64,000 nucleotides of DNA from Streptomyces sp. HUAS 15-9 (GTDB taxonomy: Bacteria; Actinomycetota; Actinomycetes; Streptomycetales; Streptomycetaceae): the NCBI RefSeq assembly GCF_025642155.1, contig NZ_CP106798.1:310001-374000 (forward strand), read 5' to 3'. Within the stretch, counting starts at the first letter, position 1, and each line of letters opens with the position of its first letter. The notes beneath the pieces are model-generated. The model had not been told where the DNA came from. It searched no databases and worked only from the letters and a program-made list of their open reading frames with translations. Positions 45,027-53,418 of this stretch are shown here, in pieces. A program made the position numbers and the translations under genes.

Positions 45027-47060
45027 TCACCAGCCCACCACCAACGCCACGAGCAGGACGACCAGGCCGACGAAGCCGTAGCCGAGATAGAGGTGGACAC
45101 TGCCGCTCGCCAGCCTTCGGGCGGCCCGTCCGGTGCCCGCCAGGGCGGACAACACCGGTTCGTACAGCCGGTGTTCGATCCGGTCGGGCACCCGGCGCTG
45201 GAAGCGCACCCGTTCCACCAGGTAGGCAGACTCGCGCACCGGCGTGACGTTCAGGTCCTGTTCGGGGGCGAGGACGTCGTCGAAGACCCGTTGCAGCGGT
45301 TCGGCGAACGAGGTCGCGGTGTATGCCATGCGCGCCGTCGGTGCCCCGCCGCCGCAGTCCCACAACCGGGCGTTCGCCCGGCGGCGACGGCGGCCGTGGA
45401 GCCGGGGCAGTGCCGCGGCCAGCATGAGTGCCGCGGCGAGGGCGGCCACGACCCATACCGGTGACAGGGACGCGGAGATGTCGGCGAGCCGCACCCGCAC
45501 TCCGCCGCCCGACACCGCGCCGGTGCCCGGCAGCCCGACCGCGCTCACGGCCCGGTCGAGACCGTCGCCGAGCAGCCCCGGTACCAGCGCGAGCGTCACG
45601 CACGCGGCGGCGAGCAGTCCCATCCCGGCGATCATCAGGGGCGGCGCCTCCCGCGCGTTCTGCGCCGATGAGCTGCGCGGCCGGGCGAAGAAGCCCACTC
45701 CGAGCGCCTTGACGAACGCGACGGCGGCGACGCCGGCCGACAGTGCGATCAGCGCCACCGACAGGGGCAGTACGACCGCCACCGCGATGCCCGGGACCTG
45801 CAGTCCGTGGATCAGGGATTGCAGCAGCAGCCACTCACTGATGAACCCGTTGCCCGGCGGCAGCGCCACCGCTCCGAGTGCGGCCAGCGCGAACAGTCCG
45901 GCGGTGGCCGGCATCCGCGCGCGCAGTCCGCCCAGCTGGTCGAGGTCCCGTCGGCCGGTGGCGCGCAGTACGGATCCGGCCGCGCAGAACAACAGGGCCT
46001 TGAACGCCGCGTGGTTGACCACGTGCAGCAGCGCCGCCGCCAGCGCCAGCGCGGCCAGCGGCTGATTGCCGTAGGCGGCGAACAGCCCGCAGGCCCCGAC
46101 TCCGATCAGGACCAGGCCCATGTTCTCGCTCGTCGAGTAGGCCAGCAGCACCTTCAGATCGGAGGCGATCGCCGCCTGCAGGATGCCGTACACCGCGCTG
46201 GCCCCGCCGACCGCCATCACCGCCAGCCACCACCACGCCGGACCGCCGCCGAGCAGGTCGAGGCCGGTGCGGACGAGGCCGTAGACGCCGAGATTGACCA
46301 TGGCCGCGCTCATGAGCGCCGAGACGGGGCTGGGTGCTTCGGGATGGGCCCGGGGCAGCCAGGCGTGCAGCGGCAACGCGCCCGCCTTCGACGTGAACGC
46401 CAGTCCCACCAGTACGAAGACCAGTCCCCGCATCGTCGGCGAGACGGCGTGTACGCCCGCTCGCAGTGCGGTGAAGGTCTCGCCGCCCGCCTCGGCGGCG
46501 AACAGCGCGAGCCCGGCGAGCAGCAGCACCAGGCCGAGGTGCGTCATCACCGCGTACCAGACGGCGGCCTGCCGCACCGAGGCCCGCTCGCGGTGTTCGG
46601 CGAGGACCAGCATCAGCGAGGTGAGCGCCATCAGCTCCCACAGCAGCAGGAACGTGGACACCGACGCGGCCACGGGCACCAGCACCAGGGTGAGCGCGAA
46701 CAGCGGCAGCACCGCCTGCGCCGTCCGCGAGCCGAGTCCGTGCCGGCCGTGCCCGGCCGCGTAGCCGATGCCGTAGACCGCGACCGCGACCACGACGGCG
46801 CCCGCCACCGCCATGAACAGGCCCGCCAGCGCATCCACCGCCAGATACGACCCTGCCAGCGGCAGCAGCCCGGGAAAGTCGGCCGACCGGCGGCTTCCGC
46901 CCAGAGCGGCCACACCCGCCGTACTACCACCGATCCCCACGCCCGCGGTCAGCACTCCCACGACCGGCACGCGCAGCCGATACGGCAGCCCGAACCCGGC
47001 CAGCGCGCCCGCGCCGCCCAGTGCCGTTGCCGTCGCCAGGGCGGCCGGGATCACGCTCAC
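45027..47060 (-). CDS. HyfB/NuoL-like membrane subunit
   Basis: A 677-residue proton-conducting subunit starting at a GTG overlapping the stop of the preceding iron-sulfur subunit (GTGA). About 16 hydrophobic segments are visible. LAFTSKAGALPLHAWLPRAHP, LLAYSTSENMGLVLIGVGAC and VVNHAAFKALLFCAAGSVL carry the conserved Lys/His residues, and the C-terminal extension includes RARLWDCGGG-like and DRIEHRLYEPVL sequences seen in HycC/HyfB. Many more helices than HyfF, as expected for HyfB. Confidence 0.88.
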   Translation of the reverse strand: MSVIPAALATATALGGAGALAGFGLPYRLRVPVVGVLTAGVGIGGSTAGVAALGGSRRSADFPGLLPLAGSYLAVDALAGLFMAVAGAVVVAVAVYGIGYAAGHGRHGLGSRTAQAVLPLFALTLVLVPVAASVSTFLLLWELMALTSLMLVLAEHRERASVRQAAVWYAVMTHLGLVLLLAGLALFAAEAGGETFTALRAGVHAVSPTMRGLVFVLVGLAFTSKAGALPLHAWLPRAHPEAPSPVSALMSAAMVNLGVYGLVRTGLDLLGGGPAWWWLAVMAVGGASAVYGILQAAIASDLKVLLAYSTSENMGLVLIGVGACGLFAAYGNQPLAALALAAALLHVVNHAAFKALLFCAAGSVLRATGRRDLDQLGGLRARMPATAGLFALAALGAVALPPGNGFISEWLLLQSLIHGLQVPGIAVAVVLPLSVALIALSAGVAAVAFVKALGVGFFARPRSSSAQNAREAPPLMIAGMGLLAAACVTLALVPGLLGDGLDRAVSAVGLPGTGAVSGGGVRVRLADISASLSPVWVVAALAAALMLAAALPRLHGRRRRRANARLWDCGGGAPTARMAYTATSFAEPLQRVFDDVLAPEQDLNVTPVRESAYLVERVRFQRRVPDRIEHRLYEPVLSALAGTGRAARRLASGSVHLYLGYGFVGLVVLLVALVVGW

Positions 47061-47539
47061 CTTCCCGTCACTCTGCGCAGCGCCGCCACGATCTCGCCCG
47101 GCTCGGGCGGGCACCCGGGCACGGCAAGGTCGACCGGTACGACGTCGGCGACGGCGCCCTCGACGCCGTACCCGCCCGCGAACTCCCCGCAGTTGATCGC
47201 GCAGTCCCCCACCGCGATCGTCAGCCGCGGCTCGCCCGTCGCGGCCACCGTGCGCCGCAGCGGCTCGGCCATGTTCCGGGTCACGGGCCCGGTCACCAGC
47301 ACCACGTCCGCGTGCCGGGGCGAGGCCACCAGCCGGGCGCCGTACCGCTCGGCGTCGTACACCGGGTTGAAGGCCGCGGTGATCTCGATCTCGCAGCCGT
47401 TGCAGGAGCCCGCGTCCACGCACCGCACCTGTACCGATCCGCCGAACTCCCTTGCCTGGTCGAGGACTTCACCCTCCGGGGGCGGCGGTGCGGGCTCGGC
47501 CACCCGACCGGTGGTGCGGATCTTGCGCAACAGGCCCAT
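47057..47539 (-). CDS. NuoB/HyfI-like iron-sulfur subunit
   Basis: A 160-residue small subunit carrying one [4Fe-4S] cluster. Ligands are all present: the CxxC of GSCNGCE near residues 47-51, the Cys of IAVGDCAINCG and the Cys of AVPGCPPEPGE. I chose the ATG at 47539 since GGGAGGGGCTC lies directly before it; the open frame extends 15 codons upstream without such a site. It opens the operon downstream of an ArsR gene. With the large subunit it would form the peripheral arm; the cluster is kept although the NiFe site is lost. Confidence 0.88.
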   Translation of the reverse strand: MGLLRKIRTTGRVAEPAPPPPEGEVLDQAREFGGSVQVRCVDAGSCNGCEIEITAAFNPVYDAERYGARLVASPRHADVVLVTGPVTRNMAEPLRRTVAATGEPRLTIAVGDCAINCGEFAGGYGVEGAVADVVPVDLAVPGCPPEPGEIVAALRRVTGR

Positions 47540-47671
47540 GAGCCCCTCCCTGACACGGTGCGGACTTGTCTGCGAGTTGACCAACGCGCCATCCCGCGAG
47601 TGAAGTTACGGTGCTTTGCCGTGGTTTTGCGTGCTTGGTCGAACTCGTACGGGTTCGGGAGGAGGCCGTGG

Positions 47672-48022
47672 CTACGGCGGTGGCTTTCCCTCGCCCCGCG
47701 CGGCCTGCAGATGGGCGAGGAGTTCGGCCTGGTCGGCCAGTACTCCGGACAGGATCGTGCGGGCCACCTGGAGCAGGTCGGCAACGTGCGGGCTGGCCAG
47801 CGAGTAGTACACGCTCAGGCCCTCCTTGCGGGTCCTGACCAGGTTCGCCCGCCGCAGCACGGCCAGTTGCTGCGAGAGATGGGCGGGCTCGATGCCCACT
47901 TCGGGAAGCATCTCCGACACCGCGTGCTCGCGCTCGCTCAGCAGCTCCAGGACACGGATGCGGGCCGGGTGGCCGAGGGTTTTGAAGAACTCGGCCTTGA
48001 GCTGATACAGCGGCGTGCTCAC
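47672..48022 (-). CDS. ArsR-family regulator 1
   Basis: A 116-residue winged-helix regulator from a GTG with AGGTGA upstream. It reads LYQLKAEFFKTLGHPARIRV, then the recognition helix region GIEPAHLSQQLAVLRRANLV and the wing TRKEGLSVYYSL. No metal-binding Cys cluster (ELCVCDL type) is present, so the signal is not an obvious thiolate metal; redox or another ligand is possible. It precedes the hydrogenase-related operon on the same strand and is a close relative of the ArsR at 51871. Confidence 0.88.
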   Translation of the reverse strand: MSTPLYQLKAEFFKTLGHPARIRVLELLSEREHAVSEMLPEVGIEPAHLSQQLAVLRRANLVRTRKEGLSVYYSLASPHVADLLQVARTILSGVLADQAELLAHLQAARGEGKPPP

Positions 48023-48180
48023 CGTGCCGTCACCTCCCCGGTGCATCGGCACGGCCCCGTCGGCCGTGCCTCGGCGCATACCGTCCACCCGTTCGTCAAC
48101 AACATGCGGCCCATCCTCACGTGCGGCCCCGGCCAGGCCGAACCCGCACTGAGCAGGAGAGCCACTCGACCCAGAGGTGA

Positions 48181-48220
48181 CGACCTCAGCAATTGCTAAG
48201 ATTAGCAACTGCTGAGGTCG
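48181..48220. promoter_or_regulatory. Forty-base palindromic operator of the ArsR gene region
   Basis: Arms of 19 bases (48181-48199 and 48202-48220) match except for one position, around the two-base centre GA. The inner part has AATTGC-N8-GCAACT at 48191-48210. It lies 17 bases before the zinc-ribbon gene and 158 bases before the divergent arsR start. The same inner pattern occurs upstream of the second arsR gene. Probable binding site of ArsR 1, possibly two dimers. Confidence 0.75.
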
Positions 48221-48236
48221 TATGAGGGAGGTTTAC

Positions 48237-48422
48237 GTGAGGATCACCCCGCTGCGCGGCACCGGCGTCATCTGGCACAAGTGCCCCGCCTGCCGGCTCA
48301 AGTGCCGGCCCACCGCCCTGGCCCCGGGCGGCTCCTGCCCCCGCTGCGGCAACACCCGGCTGCTGAAGCTGTCCCTGGGCGGCCACCCCGATCAGTCGGC
48401 CTCCCGGCGCAACGGCGGCTGA
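48237..48422 (+). CDS. Small zinc-ribbon protein
   Basis: A 61-residue protein from a GTG six bases after GGGAGG (an ATG at 48222 is less well placed). Two Cys pairs, WHKCPACRLKC and SCPRCGNT, form a zinc ribbon. The rest is basic (LLKLSLGGHPDQSASRR). It is divergent from ArsR 1 and starts right beside the large palindrome, so it is probably repressed by ArsR. Function unknown. Confidence 0.65.
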   Translation: MRITPLRGTGVIWHKCPACRLKCRPTALAPGGSCPRCGNTRLLKLSLGGHPDQSASRRNGG

Positions 48423-48498
48423 ACCGAGGACGATGCCTGCGCCGTCGCGCCCGTACGGGACGGCGACGGCGCTTTCGCCCAGGGTCGAGCCGAAGAGG

Positions 48499-48912
48499 TC
48501 ACTCGCCTGCCTGTTGTCCGGCCGGCCATCCTGTGGTGCGCCACTCCTGGCGCCCCTCCGCCTGTTCCGCGCGCTCCGGGCCGTGAACGGCCAGCGCGGC
48601 GGCCAGATCGGGGTGGACCGGGATCGGCGGGCCGTCCCCGGTGGGGACGAGTGACCCATCGGCCGGAATCGCGGCCAGCTCCAGGCTGCGGCCCGCGTCC
48701 TTGAGGCGTCGGGCGGCCTCGGTGATCGCCAGCTGTCCCTCCGCCGACCAGCTGCGCAGCTCGGTCAGGTCGACGACGACCGGGCCGGTGCCGCGCGCCA
48801 GCGCCCAGCCGACCGCGCCGGTGAAGCGCCGGACCGCGTCGGGGCCCAGGTATCCGGCGACGGACAGGATGCCGAAGTTGTCCTCGACGGTGTAGCGCCA
48901 GTCGATCGTCAT
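48499..48912 (-). CDS. STAS-domain protein, anti-sigma factor antagonist-like
   Basis: A 137-residue protein with the STAS fold: strand WRYTVEDNFGILSVAGYLG, VVVDLTELRSWSAEGQLAI with the Ser that is phosphorylated in SpoIIAA/RsbV, then a helix. The last 40 residues are a polar tail. In partner switching such proteins release sigma factors from RsbW-type kinases when dephosphorylated by PP2C phosphatases. An RsbW-like gene lies just upstream on the same strand, and two PP2C proteins are encoded at 54-61 kb. Confidence 0.83.
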   Translation of the reverse strand: MTIDWRYTVEDNFGILSVAGYLGPDAVRRFTGAVGWALARGTGPVVVDLTELRSWSAEGQLAITEAARRLKDAGRSLELAAIPADGSLVPTGDGPPIPVHPDLAAALAVHGPERAEQAEGRQEWRTTGWPAGQQAGE

Positions 48913-48963
48913 GGTGGTGAACTTCCTTGCGCGGGTGGGCAGTCGAAGTCTGCTGCCCGGGGT

Positions 48964-49401
48964 TCAGAGGGGGAGGGTGATCCAGATGCTCTTGCCGCCG
49001 CCGTCGGCATCCGCGCGGACCACCGCGGTGCCGCCGAGGCCGAGCGTGAGCTCCATGACGGTCGCCAGACCGCCGGTGCCGGTGCCCGTGCCCGTGCTGG
49101 TGACCGACCCGTACAACGGGGGCTGGTACGGGTGGCGGTCGTGGACGGCCAGGGCCAGGCAGTCCCGGCCCGCCGCGTAGATCACCGTCAACTGCGGGGA
49201 GACCAGGGCGGCGTGCCGCACGCTGTTGGTGACCAGCTCGGCGAGGATCAGCAGGGCCGGGTCCACGGTGGGGTGACGCAGCCCGATCCCCCACTCGACC
49301 AGTGCCTGCTCGGCCGTCTCGCGGGCCATGCGTACGGCGGACGGTTCGGCGGGCAGGGTGAGCACGTGCCGGTAGGGCAGGGCTTCCAGCTGTGTCGACA
49401 T
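48964..49401 (-). CDS. RsbW-like ATP-binding protein
   Basis: A 145-residue HATPase_c protein. The N box LLILAELVTNSVRHAAL holds the Glu and Asn needed for ATP and Mg. The G-box region is unusual: the normal DxxGRGL is replaced by a Thr/Gly run (TSTGTGTGTGGLATVMEL), before GGGKSIWITLPL. ATP binding may therefore be weak. I chose the ATG at 49401, eight bases after GGAGG; a GTG three bases upstream is possible. Between the PPOX gene and the STAS gene. Confidence 0.82.
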   Translation of the reverse strand: MSTQLEALPYRHVLTLPAEPSAVRMARETAEQALVEWGIGLRHPTVDPALLILAELVTNSVRHAALVSPQLTVIYAAGRDCLALAVHDRHPYQPPLYGSVTSTGTGTGTGGLATVMELTLGLGGTAVVRADADGGGKSIWITLPL

Positions 49402-49404
49402 CAC

Positions 49405-49812
49405 TCAGGCCTCCCCGCGGGCCAGACGGAAGCCCGTGACCGTCTTGGGGTGCAGGCGCAGCAGGGTGTCGTGCGGGCCGTGCGCCCAGCCGGTCAGGCT
49501 GCGCCGGTAGTGGGCGGCCTCATCGGGGTCCGTGACCACCTCGGCCGTTCCGGAGACGGTGACCGTCCAGCCGGTGCCGGACACGGCGCGGATGTCGTCC
49601 ACCTGGTACGTCGCCGTCGTCGACACCGCCGAGGCGGGGGCCGGCGCACGGACGACCAGGCGGCCGTACTCCCATACGTGCCGAGCCGGCCGGATCACGG
49701 TCAGGTCCCGCTGCGCGTACACCAGCCGCCCCAGACTGCTGCCTTCCAGCAGCCACAGGGCCTCCGCACCGGAGACCTCGACCATACGAAGGTTGGCGGG
49801 AAGAGTGCTCAT
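49405..49812 (-). CDS. Pyridoxamine 5'-phosphate oxidase-family protein
   Basis: A 135-residue split-barrel flavin-binding-like protein starting at the ATG at 49812, which overlaps the SulP stop (ATGA). It has SGAEALWLLEGSSLGRLVYA, VWEYGRLVVRAPAPASA and GTGWTVTVSGTAEVVTD, typical of short PPOX-like proteins in dormancy and redox clusters of actinobacteria. The cofactor may be FMN or F420. It is translationally coupled to the SulP transporter. Confidence 0.83.
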   Translation of the reverse strand: MSTLPANLRMVEVSGAEALWLLEGSSLGRLVYAQRDLTVIRPARHVWEYGRLVVRAPAPASAVSTTATYQVDDIRAVSGTGWTVTVSGTAEVVTDPDEAAHYRRSLTGWAHGPHDTLLRLHPKTVTGFRLARGEA

Positions 49813-51533
49813 CGCAGGGCTTCCTCGCTCGGGGTTCGGGGGTTCGGTACGGGAAGGACGGGCAGGACGCCGGAGCACTCCAGATGGTCACGGGCGGCCC
49901 GGATCGCGTCGGGGGTGCAGGCGTACTCGCGGCCCTCGGCGCTCAGCGACTCCAGCGCGCCGACGGAGTCGAGGACCTGGCGCTGTCCGGCGCGTATGCC
50001 CGACACCAGGACGACGATGCCGCGGCGGTGCAGCTTCTCCACCGCGTCCTTGAGGACCAGGGCGCCGGTGGCGTCCATGGTGGAGATCCGGGACATGCGC
50101 AGGATGACGACGCGGACGTCGGCGACCTCGGTCAGCTCCAGCAGGAAGCGATGGGCGGCGGCGAAGAACAGCGGGCCGTCGATGCGGTACGCCACGATGT
50201 GCTCGGCCAGGAGCGCGTGCTCCTCGGCGCTGTGGTCGCCCCGGTCGAGCGGCACCTGATCGAAGCGCGCCTGTTTGGCCACCGCGCGCAGGGCGAGGGC
50301 GCCGGCCACGACGAGGCCGATGATGACGGCGTACACAAGGTCCAGGGCCAGCGTCGCCACGGCGGTCAGGACAAGGATGAGCGCGTCGGAGCGGGTCGCC
50401 CTCGCCATGGCCTTCAGCGAGCCGACCTCGACCATACGGATCGCGGTGGCCAGCAGGACACCGGCGAGCGCGGCCAGCGGGATCCGGGAGACGAGGGGCG
50501 CCGCCGCGAAGACGATCACGGCGAGAACGGCGGCGTGGGTGAGGGAGGCGAGGCGGGAGCCCGCGCCCGTACGGACGTTGACCGCGGTGCGCGCGATGGC
50601 GCCGGTCGCGGGCACGCCCCCGAACAGCGGGGCGGCGATGTTGGCCAGTCCTTGTCCGAACAGCTCCCGGTCGGGGTCGTGCTTCTGCCCCACCGTCATG
50701 CCGTCCGCGACCGAGGCGGACAGCAGGGACTCCAGGGCGGAGAGGGCCGCGACCGCCACGGCGGGAGCGAGCAGGTTCCCCACCGAGCCGAGGTCGAGGA
50801 AGGACAGGGACGGCACGGGCAGTCCCGCCGGTAGGTCGCCGATCGGTTTCGCCTCGTCCAGGTGGGCCAGCTGTGCCACGATCGCCGCCGCGATCACCGC
50901 GACGATCGAGAACGGCACGGTCGGCCGCCATCGGGCACCGATCAGCATGACCGCGGCCACCGCGACGGCGAAGCCGACCGCCGTCCAGTTCGGAGCCTTC
51001 GCGAACTCCTCCACCCCCCGCCAGGTCACCACCAGCACCCGGTCGCCCTCCGGCTTGGGCACGCCCAGCGCGTTCGGGATCTGCTGCAGGCCTATCACGC
51101 AGGCGATCCCGAGGGTGAAGCCCTCGACCACCGGGGCGGGCACGTACTGCATGTACTTCCCGGCCCGCAGCACCGCCAGACCGACGAGCAGCACGCCCGC
51201 CATCAGCCCGACGGTCAGCACTCCGGTCGGCCCGTACTGACCGACGATCGGCACCAGCACGACCGTCATGGCTCCGGTCGGGCCGGAGACCTGCAGGTTG
51301 GATCCGCCGAACACGGCGGCGAGCGCTCCCGCGACCACGGCGGTCGCCAGGCCCGCCTCGGCGCCGAGGCCGGAGGAGACGCCGAAGCCGAGCGCGAGGG
51401 GCAGCGCGACGATCGCGACGGTCAGACCGGCGAGCAGGTCGCGGCGCGGGTCGCGCCGGATCTCCGCGAGGTCGGAACGGTTCGGCAGCAACACCATGAT
51501 CCGGGCCCAGGCCCGGCCGAATGCCGAGGTCAC
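49809..51533 (-). CDS. SulP-family anion transporter with STAS domain
   Basis: A 574-residue transporter. Residues 30-430 contain about 12 membrane segments with DLLAGLTVAIVALPLALGFG, VSGPTGAMTVVLVPIV, PVVEGFTLGIACVIGLQQ and FGGVPATGAIARTAVNVRTG. The C-terminal 130 residues are a cytoplasmic STAS domain (VVILRMSRISTMDATGALVL). Substrate could be sulfate, bicarbonate or another anion. Its GTG start overlaps the stop of ArsR 2, so the regulator and transporter form one operon with the PPOX gene. Confidence 0.9.
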   Translation of the reverse strand: MTSAFGRAWARIMVLLPNRSDLAEIRRDPRRDLLAGLTVAIVALPLALGFGVSSGLGAEAGLATAVVAGALAAVFGGSNLQVSGPTGAMTVVLVPIVGQYGPTGVLTVGLMAGVLLVGLAVLRAGKYMQYVPAPVVEGFTLGIACVIGLQQIPNALGVPKPEGDRVLVVTWRGVEEFAKAPNWTAVGFAVAVAAVMLIGARWRPTVPFSIVAVIAAAIVAQLAHLDEAKPIGDLPAGLPVPSLSFLDLGSVGNLLAPAVAVAALSALESLLSASVADGMTVGQKHDPDRELFGQGLANIAAPLFGGVPATGAIARTAVNVRTGAGSRLASLTHAAVLAVIVFAAAPLVSRIPLAALAGVLLATAIRMVEVGSLKAMARATRSDALILVLTAVATLALDLVYAVIIGLVVAGALALRAVAKQARFDQVPLDRGDHSAEEHALLAEHIVAYRIDGPLFFAAAHRFLLELTEVADVRVVILRMSRISTMDATGALVLKDAVEKLHRRGIVVLVSGIRAGQRQVLDSVGALESLSAEGREYACTPDAIRAARDHLECSGVLPVLPVPNPRTPSEEALR

Positions 51534-51871
51534 TGGGCAACGACCTCGGCTTCCCGCAGCTCGGCGAGCAGCTCGGTCCGCCCCGCCAGCATCTCGGTGA
51601 GGATCCGCCGCGCGGCCTTCATGAGATCGGCGACATCGCCGCCGGCCAGTTCGTAGACAACCGTCGAGCCCTCACGCGTCGAGGTGACGATCCCCGAGCG
51701 GCGCAGCACGGCCAGCTGCTGCGAGAGACCCGAAGCCTCCACCTCGATGGCGGCCAGCAGGTCCCGCACCGGCATCGGCCCGTCCTGGAGCAGTTCCAGC
51801 ACTCGTATCCGCACGGGATGCCCCAGCATCCGGAAGAACTCGGCCTTGGCCTGGTACAGCGGAACGGACAC
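51530..51871 (-). CDS. ArsR-family regulator 2
   Basis: A 113-residue winged-helix repressor (LYQAKAEFFRMLGHPVRIRV, EVEASGLSQQLAVLRRSGIV, TREGSTVVYELAGGDVADLM). It closely resembles ArsR 1. No metal-thiolate motif is seen. It is the first gene of the arsR-sulP-PPOX operon, so it very likely represses its own operon through the palindrome at 51968-51987. Confidence 0.88.
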   Translation of the reverse strand: MSVPLYQAKAEFFRMLGHPVRIRVLELLQDGPMPVRDLLAAIEVEASGLSQQLAVLRRSGIVTSTREGSTVVYELAGGDVADLMKAARRILTEMLAGRTELLAELREAEVVAQ

Positions 51872-51967
51872 GACTCCTCGGCTTCCCTACGAGACCCCAC
51901 TGCGGGGGCAGACGCGAAAGGCTGCGCCCGCGGCTACCTGCGAACGCAGCAAACACAGCATCTAACC

Positions 51968-51987
51968 AATTGCGAACTTTTGCAATT
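51968..51987. promoter_or_regulatory. Operator of ArsR 2
   Basis: AATTGC-N8-GCAATT, a perfect six-base inverted repeat with eight-base spacer, about 100 bases upstream of the arsR start. The same arms and spacer occur inside the 40-base palindrome at 48181-48220. Confidence 0.65.
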
Positions 51988-52040
51988 CTGCATCCTGTGG
52001 CGCCCCGGACAAACCCTCCAGGGGCCCCCGCTCGGGAGGA

Positions 52041-52400
52041 TCAGGCCTTCTTGACCACGCTCGACTTGAGCTGCATCGCTCCGAAACCGTCGACCTTGCA
52101 GTCGATGTCATGGCCGTCAACCCCGTCGACCAGCCGGATGTTGCGCACCTTGGTCCCGGCCTTGATCCCGGAGGGGCTGCCCTTGACCTTGAGCGCCTTC
52201 ACGACCACCACGGTGTCGCCGTCCTGGAGCACATTGCCGACGGCGTCCTTGACGACGCGCTCTCCGGCGACGTCGCCGCCCTCGGCACCGGCCTCGGCGG
52301 GAACCCATTCGTGGCCGCACTCGGGGCACACCACCAAGGCGTTCATCTCGTAGGTGTACTCACACTTGCACTTCGGACAGGGGGGAAGATTCTCGATCAT
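52041..52400 (-). CDS. phnA: PhnA-type zinc-ribbon protein
   Basis: A 119-residue protein that matches PhnA/YjdM along its length. It starts [16 protein letters not shown], then [10 protein letters not shown] forms the zinc ribbon, and the C-terminal KOW/SH3-like part reads [20 protein letters not shown] and [15 protein letters not shown]. Despite the name, the family is not shown to be needed for phosphonate use. GGAGGG abuts the ATG, unusually close. Single gene, divergent from the stress protein gene. Confidence 0.9.
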   Translation of the reverse strand: MIENLPPCPKCKCEYTYEMNALVVCPECGHEWVPAEAGAEGGDVAGERVVKDAVGNVLQDGDTVVVVKALKVKGSPSGIKAGTKVRNIRLVDGVDGHDIDCKVDGFGAMQLKSSVVKKA

Positions 52401-52542
52401 CCCTCCAGCGTATCCGGCTCCGCAGGCCGAGACGGACGCCGTCGTCCTCGGCGGCACGGCCGGCTCGGGGGGTGTCACCGCGGTTCCGCGTTCACAATGG
52501 TCACGAGGAGCGGCACGCGGCAGTGCCGGGAAGGAGTACGGG

Positions 52543-53403
52543 ATGACCCGCTCTGTCGTGGTCGGGATCGACGGCTCCCGAGAAAGTCTCGTCGCGGCCG
52601 AGTGGGCGGCCAGGGAGGCGGCCCTTCGAGACCTCCCGCTACGTCTTGTGCACGCCGCGCCCGCCCCCGTCCGTGAGTCCGCCGATGGGCCGGTTGCCTT
52701 GACCTGGCAGCAGACAGGCGAGGAACTGCTCCATCGTGCGCAGGCCGACCTGGCCGGTCGGTATCCCAGCGTGGCGATGAGCGTCGTACAGATGGCCGAT
52801 TCGGCCGCGCCCGCATTGCTCTCGGCTTCCGAGACGGCCGAACTGCTCGTCGTCGGGGCACGAGGGGATGGCGGGTTCGACGGTCTCGTCGTGGGCTCGA
52901 CGGCGCTGGCGACGGCGGGCACCGCCTCCTGCGCCGTCGCGATCGTGCCCGGGAACCCGCCCGCGGCTGCCCACGATGCCGAGGTGTGCGTCGGCGCCGA
53001 CGCGTGGCACGCGGCCGGGCCACCCCTGGACTTCGCGTTCAGTGCAGCTCAGCTCCGCGGCGCCCGGTTGCGTGCCCTGTACGCGTGGTCCCTCTCCGGC
53101 CCCGCTCCGTGGAGTGCGCACGGAGTGCCCGAAGAAGACCGGGCAGCGTGGGAGGACGAGGAGGTCCAACGTCTGTCCGATGTGCTCGAAGGCCGACAGG
53201 ACAAGTATCCGGACGTCACGGTGCTGCCTGATGTCGTCCTCCTCCACCCGGCCTACGCCCTGGTACACGCCTCCCAGCGGGCCGATCTGCTCGTCCTCGG
53301 CCGACGCTCGGGCCCGCGGGCGGCGGAGCGGCGGCTGGGCCCGGTGGCCCACGCCGTCCTGCATCACTCTCGCTGCCCGGTGGTCGTCGTACCGCACGGG
53401 TGA
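52543..53403 (+). CDS. Tandem universal stress protein
   Basis: A 286-residue protein with two Usp domains. The first (1-140) starts [20 protein letters not shown] and has the ATP-loop region [19 protein letters not shown]. The second (about 145-286) starts [20 protein letters not shown] and ends [20 protein letters not shown] with CPVVVVPHG. The second domain's loop is less canonical. AAGGAG precedes the ATG. Such proteins are common in hypoxia and dormancy gene sets next to PPOX proteins. Confidence 0.9.
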   Translation: MTRSVVVGIDGSRESLVAAEWAAREAALRDLPLRLVHAAPAPVRESADGPVALTWQQTGEELLHRAQADLAGRYPSVAMSVVQMADSAAPALLSASETAELLVVGARGDGGFDGLVVGSTALATAGTASCAVAIVPGNPPAAAHDAEVCVGADAWHAAGPPLDFAFSAAQLRGARLRALYAWSLSGPAPWSAHGVPEEDRAAWEDEEVQRLSDVLEGRQDKYPDVTVLPDVVLLHPAYALVHASQRADLLVLGRRSGPRAAERRLGPVAHAVLHHSRCPVVVVPHG

Positions 53404-53418
53404 CGCCATGTGGCGGCG

